A DNA stretch of 64,000 nt from contig CAUYUJ010001414.1 in assembly GCA_963575745.1 (NCBI GenBank), positions 70,477-134,476 of the forward strand. Reading direction: 5' to 3'. The notes beneath the pieces were generated by a model that worked only from the letters and a program-made list of their open reading frames with translations, did no database searches and was not told where the DNA came from. Origin of the DNA: Prorocentrum cordatum (lineage: Eukaryota > Sar > Dinophyceae > Prorocentrales > Prorocentraceae). How positions within the stretch are numbered: position 1 is the first letter of the stretch; the number at the start of each line of letters is the position of its first letter. The position numbers were made by a program, and so were the translations under genes. Below are positions 1 to 11,425 of this stretch, one piece after another.

Positions 1-121
1 AGGGCTGGCGACGGCAACGCTGACGCCGACGCCGACGACCGCAACGCGGACGCCGACGCCGACGCCGGCGCCGCCAACGCCGCCGACGACGTCGACGGCG
101 ACGTCGACGGCGACGACGACC

Positions 122-161
<40 letters not shown>

Positions 162-344
162 TCACGGCCACGACGGCACGCGGCGACGGCGACGCCGACG
201 CCGACGTCGACAGAGGGATGGACGGGCCAGGGCTGGCGACGGCAACGCTGACGCCGACGCCGACGACCGCAACGCGGACGCCGACGCCGACGCCGCCGAC
301 GCCGCCGACGCCGCCGACGACGTCGACGGCGACGACGACCACGA

Positions 345-382
<38 letters not shown>

Positions 383-432
383 GCGACGCCCTCGACGACG
401 AGCTCGACCCGCGCGGCTGCGGCCGCTGCCGG
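1..432. repeat. GAC/GCC triplet minisatellite, duplicated
   Basis: The stretch is built from GAC, GCC and ACG triplets. The segment that starts agggctggcgacggcaacg at position 1 starts again at 229, so a unit of about 228 bp is present twice, the first copy cut by the window edge. The threonine/proline-rich reading frames through it follow from the triplets and are not taken as a gene. Confidence 0.85.
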
Positions 433-515
433 CAGGCCGCCCGGAGACCGCGCGGCCCTCGCGGCGTGCGGGGCCCCGGGCTCGGGCCGCCCCGGGCTGC
501 GCGCGCGGGGGCCCT

Positions 516-742
516 CCTCCTCCCTCCTCCACCTCCCCCTCCCTACCCTCCTCCTCCTCCTCCTCTCCTCCTCCTCCTACCTCCTACCTCCTCCTCCACC
601 TCCTCCTCCTCCTCCTCCTATCCCTCCCCCTTCCTCCTCCTCCCCTCCCTCCTTCTCTCTCCTCCTCCTCCTCCCTACTATCCTCCTACTCTCTCCTCCC
701 TCCTCCTCCTCCTCCTCCTCCTCCTCCTCCTCCTCCTCCCCC
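516..742. repeat. CTC triplet tract
   Basis: Interrupted (CTC)n pyrimidine tract on the plus strand. It is open in several frames only because of its triplet structure. Confidence 0.9.
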
Positions 743-1039
743 TTTGGGCGCTCACCTCTGGGGGGCCGCTTGGGGGGGGCCCGCCGTCGCTCGGCGGAGC
801 TGTGTGCCAGCGATCCCGTGGCCCGTTTTTCGGGGACGGCAAAGAGGGGGGCCCGGAAAGCCGTAGTATACTCCCTCCTCCCTCCTGCCTCGTCCTACTT
901 CCGCCCAATTCTCGTCCTGCTTCCTCCTCGTCCTCGTCCTGCTCTCCGCCCACTCCTCGTCCTGCTTCCTCCATGCCTCCTCCTCGACCTCCTCCTCTTT
1001 TTTTGAAGTTGGGCGAACATGAGGCGGAGCCTGTTGCGT

Positions 1040-1110
1040 TCGTCCTCCTCCCCTCCTCCTCCTCCTCCTCCTCCTCCTCCTCCTTCTCCTCCTCCTCCTC
1101 CTCCTCCCGA
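1040..1110. repeat. CTC triplet tract
   Basis: Short (CTC)n tract directly upstream of a family A element. Confidence 0.9.
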
Positions 1111-1154
1111 GATGAGGTCGGAGTAGATGGGATCGGATGATCGCGCTGCATCTC

Positions 1155-1346
1155 TCGGGGGCGGAAAAGAGGGGGGTGATGACTAGGGGGGGGGATATCA
1201 TGGCGGGGGCCATGATATCTCCCCCGATTTCATGGCGCCTCGTTCTTATTTCATTACGTCCCTGGCCCCCCCGCTGGGCCGCGCACATGCCGCCGGTCAT
1301 CATTTGCACCCCCGCTCTTGGGCACCCCCCTCTTGGCCGCTCCCGA
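1155..1346. mobile_element. Family A inverted-repeat element, copy 1
   Basis: About 190 bp. The left end is tcgggggcggaaaagagggg and the right end, read on the other strand, is tcgggagcggccaagagggg, giving terminal inverted repeats of about 25 bp. The interior carries atatcatggcgggggccatg, then a conserved segment with gggccgcgcacatgccgccg. Other copies lie at 4475, 11909, 16766, 31098 and (fragment) 62600. No reading frame of transposase size, so a non-autonomous MITE-like or introner-like element is inferred. Confidence 0.8.
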
Positions 1347-1374
1347 ATCCCGTGGCCCGTTTTCGTGTTGCTGG

Positions 1375-1766
1375 CAAGGCGGGCACGTCCCTTTACAGGG
1401 GGAATGCAAACATAGTCCCAAAATGTTGGGAACCGAGAAATGACATAAACAGAAAACCTCGGAGGTCCGCGCGGATTTCTCGGATCGGCGCTGGACCCCC
1501 CTACCTGGCGCGCGGAGCGCGCCAGGTGCGGCGCCGGAGGCGCCGCCGGGGGGCCCCAGCGCCGATCCGAGAATGCCGCGCGGACTGCCGAGTTTTTATG
1601 TTTATGTCACTTTTTGTTCCCCTAACATAGTCCCAAAATAGTATGGGGGCGATTTTGTTGTTTCGGTTTTTCCAAGGATATAACAAACAGTTTCAGCTAT
1701 TTTGCATATTTCTGATTCTTTTCGAGCGTTCGTCCAGAATCCGCCTGTGGGGGGACATGCCCGACC
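1375..1766. mobile_element. Family C inverted-repeat element, copy 1, interrupted
   Basis: The left part (ggcgggcacgtccctttaca) and right part (ggggggacatgcccgaccc) are the two ends of a family C element. The element is split by a family B element at 1425-1625. Intact family C copies are about 155 bp long, with ends agtcgggcctgtcc and ggacatgcccgac and an AT-rich middle. Removing the insertion and one 16-bp repeat gives the usual length. Confidence 0.8.
1409..1641. mobile_element. Family B foldback element in family C, with 16-bp target duplication
   Basis: The 16-mer aacatagtcccaaaat occurs at 1409-1424 and again at 1626-1641. Between the two lies a foldback of about 200 bp. Its outer arms carry gacataaaca and its rough complement tttatgtttatgtca; its inner arms carry gtccgcgcggatttctcgga and its complement; the centre is a GC-rich palindrome around ggcgcgcggagcgcgcc. 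This is a clear insertion into an older element. Confidence 0.85.
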
Positions 1767-2127
1767 CAATCTTGCTGTCGTCCTGCGCCACGGTCGGAAC
1801 CAAGAGAGAGCGAGGGACAACGAAGCCACGTCAAAAGCCGAAGCCCTCGCTCAGCTCGCGCCCTGAGCCCCACTGCGCCACCGACCTGGCCGGCCGACCG
1901 GGGCGGCCCGGGCGGAATCGGCCCGTGCGGCAGCGGTGGCGGCCTTTGGCGGCGGCGGCCGCCGCGCCTGTTTGCCGCCGCCGTCGCCGAAGTGCAGCGG
2001 CGGCGACCCCGTCTCCCCCGAGGTCCTGGCGCCGGGCGTCTCCGCCCAGCTTCGGGCCTCACAAAGGCCCCCACAACACGATGCGGCTGGAGCAAAAACA
2101 GGCGCAGAGAGACTGGGTCCATGGCTG

Positions 2128-2345
2128 CGGTTTTTTTTTTTGTACATTGGTCTATAAATCCAATTACTCTAGCACAAACTCCATTTAAACTATGGGGTGC
2201 AACAGTAGCTACTATTAGACCTATTAAGTCGCTAATTGTTTTACACTCGTTCTGTTTTATAGCACTTAACTAATAGCTCGTCTATAAATTTTAGTTCCAT
2301 TCAGGGAACTGTGCTGTTTATAGATCATGTTATAAAAGGTCCTGT
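2128..2345. other. AT-rich island of unknown origin
   Basis: After a run of eleven T the base composition turns AT-rich for about 200 bp inside very GC-rich DNA, and then reverts. A plus-strand frame (about 2154-2273) is open for some 38 codons with a hydrophobic C-terminal half (KSLIVLHSFCFIALN, then stop). I do not recognise it. An organellar insertion or the remnant of an AT-rich mobile element are both possible. The TTATAAAAGG near 2329 is not taken as a promoter. Confidence 0.45.
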
Positions 2346-3600
2346 TTTCGCGCCGTCGGACCTGAGGGTGCTCGCCTCCGCCCACGGCGGCAGCAGCAGC
2401 GGCGGTGGTCCCGCGTGCGGCCATGGCCACGACGACGACCGCGCCCACGAGCACTGGCGGTCACGGCCGCGACCCCGGCCACGACTGCGGCCCTCGGCGG
2501 CGACCACGACTGGCCATGGCCGCAGCGCCGGCGCCCTGCAAAGCTCGTGGGCCGGCAGGGCTCCGAGCTCGTGGGGGAGGGAGGGTTACGTTGCATCTTC
2601 GGGGGACCCCGCCTGTCCCCCAAATTGGTATTTTTTCGTGCCTGGCGCGGGCTCGATGCGGCCTCGATGCGGATTTGGCGGGCATTCGACGCGGATTCGA
2701 CACGGATTCGACACGGATCCGACGAGGCCGACATGGATTCGATAGGGTCGCGACGGGACAGACGAGGTCCCCCGAGGATGCAATGCAGGGAAGGTGGTGA
2801 ATCGAGATTGCTCTTCGTCGCCCTGGCGTTCGAGCAGCTGCTGCCAAGCCGCATGCCGCCCAACGTTAGCGATAGCGATGCAGCCAGTCGCTGCAACGAA
2901 CCCGTCGAGCGCTTGGAGGGTTATTCTACAGGCTTGCACCACATCCGCCGACCTCCCTAAGCGTAAATGGTTTCCCACGATTTTGGGGGGCGTCCAGGGT
3001 CTAGGTTTGGGAGTCTTCTCGTGGCCGAGACTTGCCGTGGCAAAGACGGTCCTGCCGTCCTTCCCTCCCTGCCATCCGATGTCCTGGTTACTGTCAATGC
3101 ATGGCGCCCCGAAGTCCCAAACCTATCTCCAGTTTCGGCTGTTCATCCCGAGTCGTTGTTTGAAGGTCCCGGGGCCTGGTGATGGCCTCTGCAGAAAACA
3201 TCCGTCTTGTTTTGTTGCCAAAACGTCGGAGGTCTGTCGTTGCGTGATGTCCCTCTGGATGCGTTGTGGGCCGCCTGGAGGCCATCGTTTGCGACTTAGA
3301 ACGTCGATCGCCTGGGGAGTTGTTTACCCCGATGTTCACAGTATTCGGGCGACGAGATCTATACATATCCACTGCCGTTGACCAGGCCCATCCTGGGCCC
3401 AGGAGCGGTGTATATGCCTCCTTGGCCACGACAGGAGGGCGTATACGGTGGGTTCGCGTCGTGTCGACCGGAGGCGACCCCGCCGCCGGCATTCAACTTT
3501 GAACTCCGCCAGCGGTCCAGAATTGGAGTGGGTTGAACGATCTCGCGTTTCGGAAACGGGCGATCGTTCCAGGTCGAACGAACCACGCCGTGTCAGAAGC
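2346..3600. other. Intergenic, dispersed-repeat remnants
   Basis: No convincing gene. 2346-2560 has CG-rich triplet sequence. 2680-2750 is a short minisatellite of about 12 bp (gattcgacacg). 2960-3190 resembles other dispersed segments that contain a cgtcccgagtc-type motif (also near 19.5, 27.7, 29.0 and 32.4 kb). 3355-3450 (ccaggcccatcctgggcc, then a tatatgcctcc segment) recurs in altered form at 4323-4460. Confidence 0.5.
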
Positions 3601-3601
3601 C

Positions 3602-3800
3602 AATCCTCCTGCATCTCACCCTCCTCCTCCTCCACCTCTTTTCTCCTCCTCCCCCTCCCCATCCTTATCAACAGCGTCCACCTCCTCCTCACCATCCTCC
3701 CCCCCCCTTCTCCTCCCGCTGCTCCTCCGCCTCCCCCTCCTCCGCCTCCCCCTCTTCCTCTTTCTCCTCATCCTCTTCCTCCTCCTCCTCATCCTCGTGA
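3602..3800. repeat. CTC triplet tract
   Basis: Interrupted (CTC)n with CCC and TTC variants. On the minus strand it reads GAG/GAA and may form the acidic end of the exon candidate that follows. Confidence 0.85.
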
Positions 3801-3994
3801 TCCCCGCCAGGGAGGCGTGCGCGCCGCTCCTGGGCCCAGAGGTGTGCCAGCGCGGCCAGCCTCCGAACGTCGCCCCCCGCCACGGGGACGCCGCCGCGCG
3901 CCTGCCGAGGGCGCTGCACCCCGCGGGGCGCGGTGCGCGGGGCGGCAGGCGAGGCCGACCTCGGCCCCCCGGGCGGGGCGGGCGGGGGCAGCAC
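3700..3994 (-). CDS. Possible exon with acidic tail, unidentified
   Basis: On the minus strand a frame runs from about 3994 to 3700. The first half is GC-rich, non-repetitive and protein-like, including DVRRLAALAHLWAQERRARL. The second half is an aspartate/glutamate-rich tail made by the GGA tract. Many nuclear proteins end with such tails, but no domain is recognised and neither splice site is fixed. It could equally be chance openness beside a triplet repeat. Confidence 0.3.
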
Positions 3995-4035
3995 CTCGGC
4001 GGTATGCGCAGGAGGGACCTTTCGCCGGAGGGACC

Positions 4036-4128
4036 TCCTCCTCCTCCTCCTCCTCCTCCTCCTCCTCCTCCTGCTCGCTCTCTTCGTCGTCTTTCCCCTT
4101 TTCCTCCTCCTCCTCCCGCAGGGAGTGA
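4036..4128. repeat. CTC triplet tract
   Basis: (CTC)n tract followed by variant CTC/TTC triplets, just left of a family D element. Confidence 0.85.
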
Positions 4129-4130
4129 GG

Positions 4131-4304
4131 TTCAGTCAGGAGGGATAGATACACACAGACACAATTAGTCGTCCACTGCCAGGAAGCTATGAGAAGATAT
4201 AGGAAGTGGGGGGGAAGACAGAAACCCCGAAAATATGGGAAAATAGGGGGACTCTTTTTGTTTGTGTGTATTTATTTGTGTGTCCCAGGGCCCCTTCATT
4301 CAGG
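4131..4304. mobile_element. Family D element, copy 1
   Basis: About 150 bp: acacacagacacaattagtc, gaagatataggaagtggggg, gaaaatatgggaaaatag, then tgtgtatttatttgtgtgtc and cagggccccttca. Similar copies start at about 10419, 15541, 34945 and 52086, with a right-end fragment at 53189. Flanking ttcagtcagg (4131-4140) and ttcattcagg (4295-4304) differ at one base and may be a 10-bp target duplication. Confidence 0.75.
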
Positions 4305-4474
4305 TCGGGCGAAGAGAGAAGTATGCACATGCGCCGATCCTGGCAAGGCCCATCCTGGACCCATGATCGGTGCATGTGCCTTCCTGGCCAAGGTGGGAGG
4401 GCGCATGCACCGATCCTGGGCTCAGGATGGGCCTGGCCAGAATCGGTGTATGTGCACAGTTATTTTTTCTCTAT

Positions 4475-4647
4475 TAGAGGGGGGTGCATGTCACGGCTGG
4501 GGCCATGACATCTCCCCAGATCCCACTGCGCTTCTTCTTATGTTTTTGTTACGCTCCCTGGCCCCACAGGCCCCCGCGCACATGCCGCCGGCCATGATGG
4601 TTTGCGCCCCCCCCTCTTCGACGCCCCACTCTTGCACGCCTCCGACA
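4475..4647. mobile_element. Family A element, diverged copy 2
   Basis: Diverged but colinear with family A: a ggggggtgcatg left part, the palindromic ggggccatgacatc, the cgcgcacatgccgccggcc core and a ccccctcttcgacgcc right end. Confidence 0.6.
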
Positions 4648-5283
4648 TACGTAAGAGTGACGTTTCACCAGAGTGACCTTTGGTGCGGTCACAGATGGGT
4701 CCCCAGATGGCTGAACGCAATGTGATTTTGGCAGCGGCTCGCGTGTTCCAGGTCGGCCTCCCCGCGGCCTCCGCAAGTCATTCTTGCGTGTAGCTGAACT
4801 TGAGTGATCGCCCTCCCCCCCCCACCCGCGGCTGCCCTGTCCTTCTTCCTCCCTCCTCCTGCATGCCGGCCAATTCGCTTTGTAGTGCCCCTGCATCGCT
4901 GCCACGCTGGAGCGGATTGCCCCGCCTCGCCGCCGACGGAAAGAGTAGCCGAACTTGATATCGCACGTGGGGAACCTCAGAGGGTCTTTGATGCCCCCCC
5001 CTACGCTCTCGGCTGCCAGCGGAACTCGTCCTTCTCCCCTCGTCCTGCTCCTCCTTGTCCTCCCCCTCGTCTTCCCACGCAGTGGGCGTCTCCTGCTCAT
5101 GTATTTCGAGACCCTTAGCGGATGTTTGCTCGAGAGGCTTCCGCCATGCCGCCGAACCCCCGAGGAGAAAAGACTTCCATAGTTGTCGAGAAAAGACTTC
5201 CATGGCTGGACGGAGCACACATGAGTGGGTCAAGATTGCATGTTTCCCGAAGACACTATGATCCGAAATACAGCAAAATGCTC

Positions 5284-5440
5284 AAACATAAACTTTCGAC
5301 GGTCCGCGCGGATTTCTTGGCTCCGTGCTGGGGCCCCTTGGCTGCGCCTCCGGCGCCGCCCATGGCGCGGTCCGCGCGCCAGGGAGCGGTTTCTAGCCCT
5401 CATCCGAGAAGTCCGCGCGGACCTCCAACAGTTTATGTTT
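5284..5440. mobile_element. Family B foldback, copy 2
   Basis: Left arm aaacataaactttcgacggt then ccgcgcggatttcttggctc; right arm gaagtccgcgcggacctcca then acagtttatgtttatg. The two arms are complementary, around a GC-rich centre with ggcgcctccggcgcc-type palindromes. Confidence 0.8.
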
Positions 5441-5748
5441 ATGCCGTTGTTGTCTTTCTCCAAGGGCGATTCTTGCATTTTGAGGTTTTCTCGGCGATCC
5501 TTTGGGAGCACTCTTCGTCCGTCTTGGGAGCCTCGAGGACTGTCATGAAGCCATGACGGGCCGTCGTAGGGCCATCTTGGGCCGTTTCGGGCGCTCTTGG
5601 CGTCCGCGGCGCCGCCAGGGATACTGGATGCAGAGTCTCCGAGGGTCCAGGGGGTGCGTTGTGGAGCTTGTCCCCTTCCCAGGCCAACCCCCCTCTTAAA
5701 CTGGTCTGTTGGCTCCCAGGGCGGGGCACAGGGTCGGATATAGCCCTT

Positions 5749-5867
5749 GGCATCGTTTGGACGTGTGCACTTTTCCTTCGGCGAGGGCCATCGAGGAGCA
5801 TCCTTGATCATTAAAACCACGCGCTGAACAGAAAAAAACACAGGGAATGGACGTCCGAGCGATGGCC
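5749..5867. mobile_element. Family E inverted-repeat element, copy 1
   Basis: About 120 bp. The left end ggcatcgtttggacgtgtgc and right end ggacgtccgagcgatggcc are inverted repeats. The middle has ccttcggcgagggccatcga, gagcatccttgatcatt and an A-rich segment. More copies at 17856, 53696, 54594 (left half) and 56680 (right end). Confidence 0.8.
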
Positions 5868-6174
5868 AGGGTCGGAGATAGCCGGGACCCCTGTGAAGGG
5901 GAGCTGGGTACCGATTGGGACCCCACGCCCCAGACATGGACCATATTCGCTAAGCCTGGTCTGTTTTAGCTGGTGTGATGCCTCCTCTCGGCCTCGCTCT
6001 GAGGCTCCGCCGCTTCCTCCCTCCTCTTCCTTTGCCTAATTCAAGCTTCGCGCGGCCCGCTTAGCTTCGACCGGAAGAGGTGCGCTCTCGACCCGCGGAT
6101 CAAACAAATCGGTTTTAGCTGGTGCTCCTACAGGCGGGGGCAGATCCAGCCAGTGGAAGGGGGCCGAATCTTCA

Positions 6175-6425
6175 TATCGAATGTGCGCGGCGCTCAGGCG
6201 GGCGCTGGATTTTGGACACGAGCCGCCCTCCATCCGTGAAACCCTTGCAATTTGTCTAAAGGAAGGTGCGCGGCGCCCAGGCGAGAGCCACATTTCGAAA
6301 GCGAGCCGTCCTCAATCCGTGAAACTCGTGCAACTTCTTAAAACCAATGTGAGCGGCGCTCAAGCGAGAACCACATTTTGAAAACAATCCGCCCTCAACC
6401 CGTGAAGCGTTCGCAATTTTTGGGA
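6175..6425. repeat. Minisatellite, about 78-bp unit
   Basis: Three and a half degenerate copies. Each has gtgcgcggcgctcaggcg, a cacatttcgaaa-type segment, then ccgccctccatccgtgaaac. The same unit recurs as a longer array at 39140-39515. Confidence 0.75.
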
Positions 6426-6591
6426 TCGAATGTCAAGGTCCTCGCGTTCTTGCCGCCACTGCGTCTTATAGGTGTCGACTGCGAAGGGGAGGTGGAGACT
6501 AGTTGTTTTGCTGTCTGGCGCGGAGCTAAAGTTATCGTCCGGCTGAGATCCCCTCTAGATGTTATTTTTCTGCGCGGTGCGCAGATAACAC

Positions 6592-6625
6592 CGTGTGTGT
6601 GTGTGTGTGAGTGTGTGTGTGTTCA
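6592..6625. repeat. (GT)n microsatellite
   Basis: A GT run with one GA interruption, followed by cacaataaatcttgagg-like unique sequence. Confidence 0.9.
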
Positions 6626-6789
6626 ATAAATCTTGAGGTTAAGCCACTAAAGCCCGTCCTGCCAACGCACGACAGGCGGGCGGGGGACACCCGAAACACC
6701 TTTCCACCCTCGCCAAGCGGAGGGCGGCGGAGAAGACACTCATCCAGCCTCGCCGTCCTGTCGTCCTCGCCACCCCACGGACGAGGAGC

Positions 6790-6799
6790 GTGCCGCCGC

Positions 6800-6836
<37 letters not shown>

Positions 6837-7600
6837 TTCGCCGTCGCCGCTACCGTCGGCGTCGCCGCCTCCCCACCCCGTCCGAGGCCCTGACGCTCGC
6901 CGCGGCCTCCGCGGGCGCCCTCCTCCGCGTGCGCTGGCGGCGGCGGCGCTGCCCGGACTTCCCGCAGCCGACTGCCGCCCGCTGCCTGCCGCCGCTGGCC
7001 GCCGCCCGCTGCCGCTGCCGCCGCCGCCCGCTGCTGCCGTTGCCGTCTGCCGCTGCTGCCGCTATACCGCCGCCCGCCGCCGTTGCCGGCTGCCGCTGCC
7101 GTCGATGCCGCCGCCCGCCGCCGACTGCCGCGGCTGCCGCGGCTGCCGCCCGCTGCCCGTCGCCGGCCGACGCTGCTGTCGCCGCCGGAAGGCCGCCGCC
7201 GCCGCCAGCTGCCGCCGTCGCGGGCCCAGGATGGGGCCAATATAACGCCCTTCGCGTGCCGTTGCCGCCGCCCACTGGCCGCCGCCGCCCGCTGCTGTTG
7301 CCACTGCCGCCGCCGGTCAGAGCAGGGGGAGGTGCCGTTACCGCTAGCCTCGTTCCTTGTTTTCGCACGTGGGGGCCTCCTGCGAGGCCCGCGTCGCCAC
7401 AGGCGCATTCGCTCCGTAATGCCCGTCAGAAAGCATCCCTGGGGGTAGTAGCGGCATCGGTATATCTTTGCTTCCCTTGCAGCTGCTGGCGCTGCCGCCT
7501 GCCGCTGCCTGCCGCCGGCCGCTGCTGCTGCCGCGGCGGGAGAGCCCCCGCCGCCGAGACGACGCCGCCGCCGGCTGCCGCCGCCGCCGACTCGGGCTGA
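6790..7600. repeat. GCC/CGT triplet-rich region
   Basis: (GTC)n at about 6800-6840 is followed by 750 bp of degenerate GCC/GCT/CCG triplets. All three plus frames and two minus frames stay open for long stretches with alanine-, arginine- or proline-rich products, which is what such a repeat gives. No domain is seen. Confidence 0.75.
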
Positions 7601-7604
7601 GCCA

Positions 7605-8385
7605 GGTGTGGCTCGCGGCGGAGCGTTCGGCGACGCTCTCAGAGCGCTCGGGGGCGCCCTCAGAGTGTGCCACGGACGTTCCTGGCCCCAGGGCGGCCCC
7701 ACACAGCCGAGGCCCAGAGCGCCCCCAGGGGCCGCAGAGTGGAGCAGCGCGCTGGGGGCACGTCTTTGGCCCCTCCCACAAACGAGTGCCCTCCGCGGCT
7801 CCCCCAGCCCGCCAGCTCGCAGGAGGCCTCCGATCTCCTATCCGGGTCCCGCTCATTCCTCGCCCTGGCCCCGCCTCTTGCGCCGCGGGAGGCGCGGGAA
7901 GTGCCCGCGCGACCGATGCGACAATGACGCCGCCGCCAGCTGCCGCCGAGGGCCCCAGGGCCTCAGCGGCTGGCGCCAGCGTGGGGCCTCCAGGGGTGCC
8001 TGGCCTCGGGCGGCCTTTTGTCATAGGGCCTCCCGTGTGGTGCCGACGGCGTGCGCAACGGCGGCGTTGCGCCAACGTGTGGCCCCCCGTGTGGCTCCTT
8101 CCCCGGGCCTGCGCGCCGGCAGCGGTGCGCCCGCCACCCGCACGGGCCGCCAGCGTTTCGGGCGGCGGCGGCAGGCGTCGGTCGTTCGTTTCCGCGTGGC
8201 GCTCCCGAGGCTACTGGCTGGATCGCCCCGGCGTCTCTGCCGATGCTGCTCATCCCGCCGCCGGGGCCGATCTCACTCCTCCCTGTGCGTTCGCGCCCCG
8301 CCCGCCGCCGGTGCAGGTATGCCCAGCTGCTCTGTGTGGGGATCCTCTCGGGATCAGACGAGAGAGGGCGCGCCGAGACTCAAAG
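7605..8385. other. GC-rich region without recognised gene
   Basis: Very GC-rich, non-tandem sequence with long but featureless frames on both strands. No splice-bounded exon or domain could be recognised. Confidence 0.4.
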
Positions 8386-8390
8386 ACATC

Positions 8391-8549
8391 AACATAAACT
8401 TTCGGCGCCCGCGCGGATTTCTTGGATCGGCGCCTGGGCCCCCCTGGCGGCGCCTCCGGCGCCGCCTCTGCCGCGCTCCGCGCGCCAGGGAGGGGGCTCC
8501 AGCGCAGATCCAAGAAATCCGCGCGGACCGTCGAAAGTTCCTGTTCATG
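8391..8549. mobile_element. Family B foldback, copy 3
   Basis: Arms aacataaactttcggcgcc / gaccgtcgaaagttcctgtt, and gcggatttcttggatcggcg / gcagatccaagaaatccgcg. The centre is ggcggcgcctccggcgccgc. One of the cleanest copies. Confidence 0.85.
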
Positions 8550-8695
8550 CTGCTCGCTCTTCCTCCAGAGACGGAGAGGGCGCGAGGAGATCAGGATGAC
8601 TCGGCGGCGCGCACAGGGGGGCAGCTGCAGGGCCTCGCATACCGCTGGCTGCACGCACCCTTGCGGAGGCGACTTGGGCGTGTTTTTGTTTTGAG

Positions 8696-9440
<745 letters not shown>

Positions 9441-10184
9441 CGCGGGCACCGCCCTAATTAGGTTGCGCCCGCCTCACTCGACTTGCTTCGCCTCGCTGCC
9501 GCGTGTGCGTGTGCCTGTGTGTGTGTGTGTGTTTGTCTCCTGGGGCGCCTTCGTGGCCACGGCTGGATCCCCCGCGGAGTTGTGGCCAGGGCACAGTCTC
9601 CCGGACGGATCGGAGGACTGCCGAAAACGATTCAGGATAAGATTCGAAGCTGCTCCAGGGGTCCAGGACTCCTGCCAGTCGGGGCGCTTTTCCCTCGTGC
9701 CAAGAGAGCTTGCGATGCGGAGCACGAGGTCGACCGCGTAGAGGCCGGCATGCTGTAGCTACTAGCGTGGTGAAGGTCGAGGCCGAGCTACGCAGGCAGC
9801 AGAGAACGCACGCGCGCGAAACTGGCCCCAGGGCCCAGGAGCGGGTTGGACGCCTGAAATGGGAGCGGGAAGAATGGCACCGTGCCCAAAAACCAATGTT
9901 GTCTAATTCCGGCAGCGGCCGCTGTTGGGCAGGCAGCCTTCTTTCTCACATTAAAAGCGTCCGCGGCGGCACTGACAGCGATCCTTGTGCACGGATCAGG
10001 AACTGTGCCTAGTTGGCACATCGGTTGCAGATCACATGCATGCATGAGCGTATGTACAACAGTACGCCAAAGCTGGATTCAGCCGAGGAGAGGAAATATG
10101 CAGTCATCGTCGCCGGCGCCATGGGCAGGGGTGGTGTAGAAATTTCATCCCCAACAAAACGAACAGGTGAGCGACGCAAAGAAA

Positions 10185-10335
10185 CTGGTTCGATTGCGCG
10201 GACATTCGCGCGTAAGCTTCCCGCGTAAGGACGCGCGTAAGCGCCTTCCCTTCGAACGTGACGTGCCGCACTAGCGGCCCGCGTAAGCCACGGCGTAAGG
10301 TTGCTACCACATCTCGCGTAAGACCCTTTGTTGAT
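10185..10335. mobile_element. Family G (GCGTAAG) repeat, copy 1
   Basis: About 145 bp with gcgtaag repeated at irregular spacing, then cgcactagcggcccgcgtaa, gccacggcgtaaggttgcta and a gcgtaagaccctttgttg end. Colinear copies at 25735, 37590 and 46880. Confidence 0.7.
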
Positions 10336-10418
10336 TGTCGCCCAGGCGATACAATTGTCGGTCTTCGTGGCCATTATTTCCGTATCCACGCTGATCTCCC
10401 AGAGTAAATCAGGTGGGG

Positions 10419-10552
10419 AAAAAACACACAGACACAATTAGTTCTCGATCCCCAAGGAAATATGAATAAATATGGGAAGTGGGGGGAAGCCAAAAGCCCA
10501 GAAGATATGGAAACCTATTGGGAGTACTTTCGTTTGTGTCTATTTGTTTGTG
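10419..10552. mobile_element. Family D element, copy 2
   Basis: aaaacacacagacacaatta, gaaatatgaataaatatggg, gaagtggggggaagccaaaa and a tgtgtctatttgtttgtg right part, colinear with copy 1. Confidence 0.75.
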
Positions 10553-10773
10553 CCGCATTCATAACAATTTTGGCGTTGTGTGCGGGCGGCCGTGATCCTC
10601 TCGGTGGGCCCCCGCATGCGCCAGGGCATGGGTGGCACGTCCATTCGTGGCGCCCCTCCCTAAGGTGGTCGTCTGTGCACTGCGCGACGTTCCCCTGCAG
10701 TGCCTTATCCTCCTCCTCAGGCCCAAAGAGGGGCCGTAGGGCTCGAAGAGTGCACCGTCTCTCCCCCCTCCCA

Positions 10774-10950
10774 GTCTATCGTTGAGTCGGGCCTGTCCCT
10801 CTACAGGAGGAAGGCTCCCAAATAGTCAACAAAATAGTCTTGGGGCGATTTTTGGAGGAGTGTTTGGCCATGTTGGGGCATGTCCTGCTTATTTCTATTT
10901 CTCGTCCAGCATCCCCTGCAGGAGGACAGGCCCGACTTTTACGTCTATCG
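10774..10950. mobile_element. Family C element, copy 2, with 8-bp direct repeats
   Basis: Element about 10782-10942: gagtcgggcctgtccctcta at the left, gcaggaggacaggcccgact at the right, AT-rich middle. The 8-mer gtctatcg lies at 10774-10781 and 10943-10950, directly outside both ends, as expected of a target duplication. Confidence 0.8.
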
Positions 10951-11225
10951 CCCCCCCACTTCGGCGTCGCCCAGGCCTGCCGGCGGAGGGGCCGCCACGG
11001 TCCCCCCAGGGGAGAGGCCGGGCGGGCCCAGAGAGGGGGGGGAGCAGCTTCCGGCCTCCACGGGGGCCCTCACCAGGCCCAGGGGCCGTCCAGAGGGAGC
11101 GGCTGGGGCTTGCCGGCGCGGCCGTGGGGAAGGGGTCAGCGCTTCGGGGGGGGGGGGAGGGGGCGTGCGGAACAGGGCAGGGCCATGGCAGGTCTGGGGG
11201 TGAGCAGAGCAGGACGGGGGGGGGG

Positions 11226-11425
11226 GTGACACACACGCGCACACACACACACACACACCCGCACGCACGCACACACACACACACACACACATTCACACAC
11301 ACACATTCACACATTCACACATTCACACATTCACACATTCACACACACACACACATTCACACACACACACAGAGACACAGAGACAGAGACACACAGACAC
11401 AGAGACACAGAGACACACAGGCGGG
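11226..11425. repeat. (AC)n with ACATTC and ACAGAG variants
   Basis: CA microsatellite passing into cacattcacacattcacac and then acagagacacagagacagag units. Confidence 0.9.

Noticed and set aside
2325-2340. TATA-box promoter (TTATAAAAGG)
   Set aside because: It lies in an AT-rich island with no gene downstream, and dinoflagellate promoters generally lack TATA boxes.
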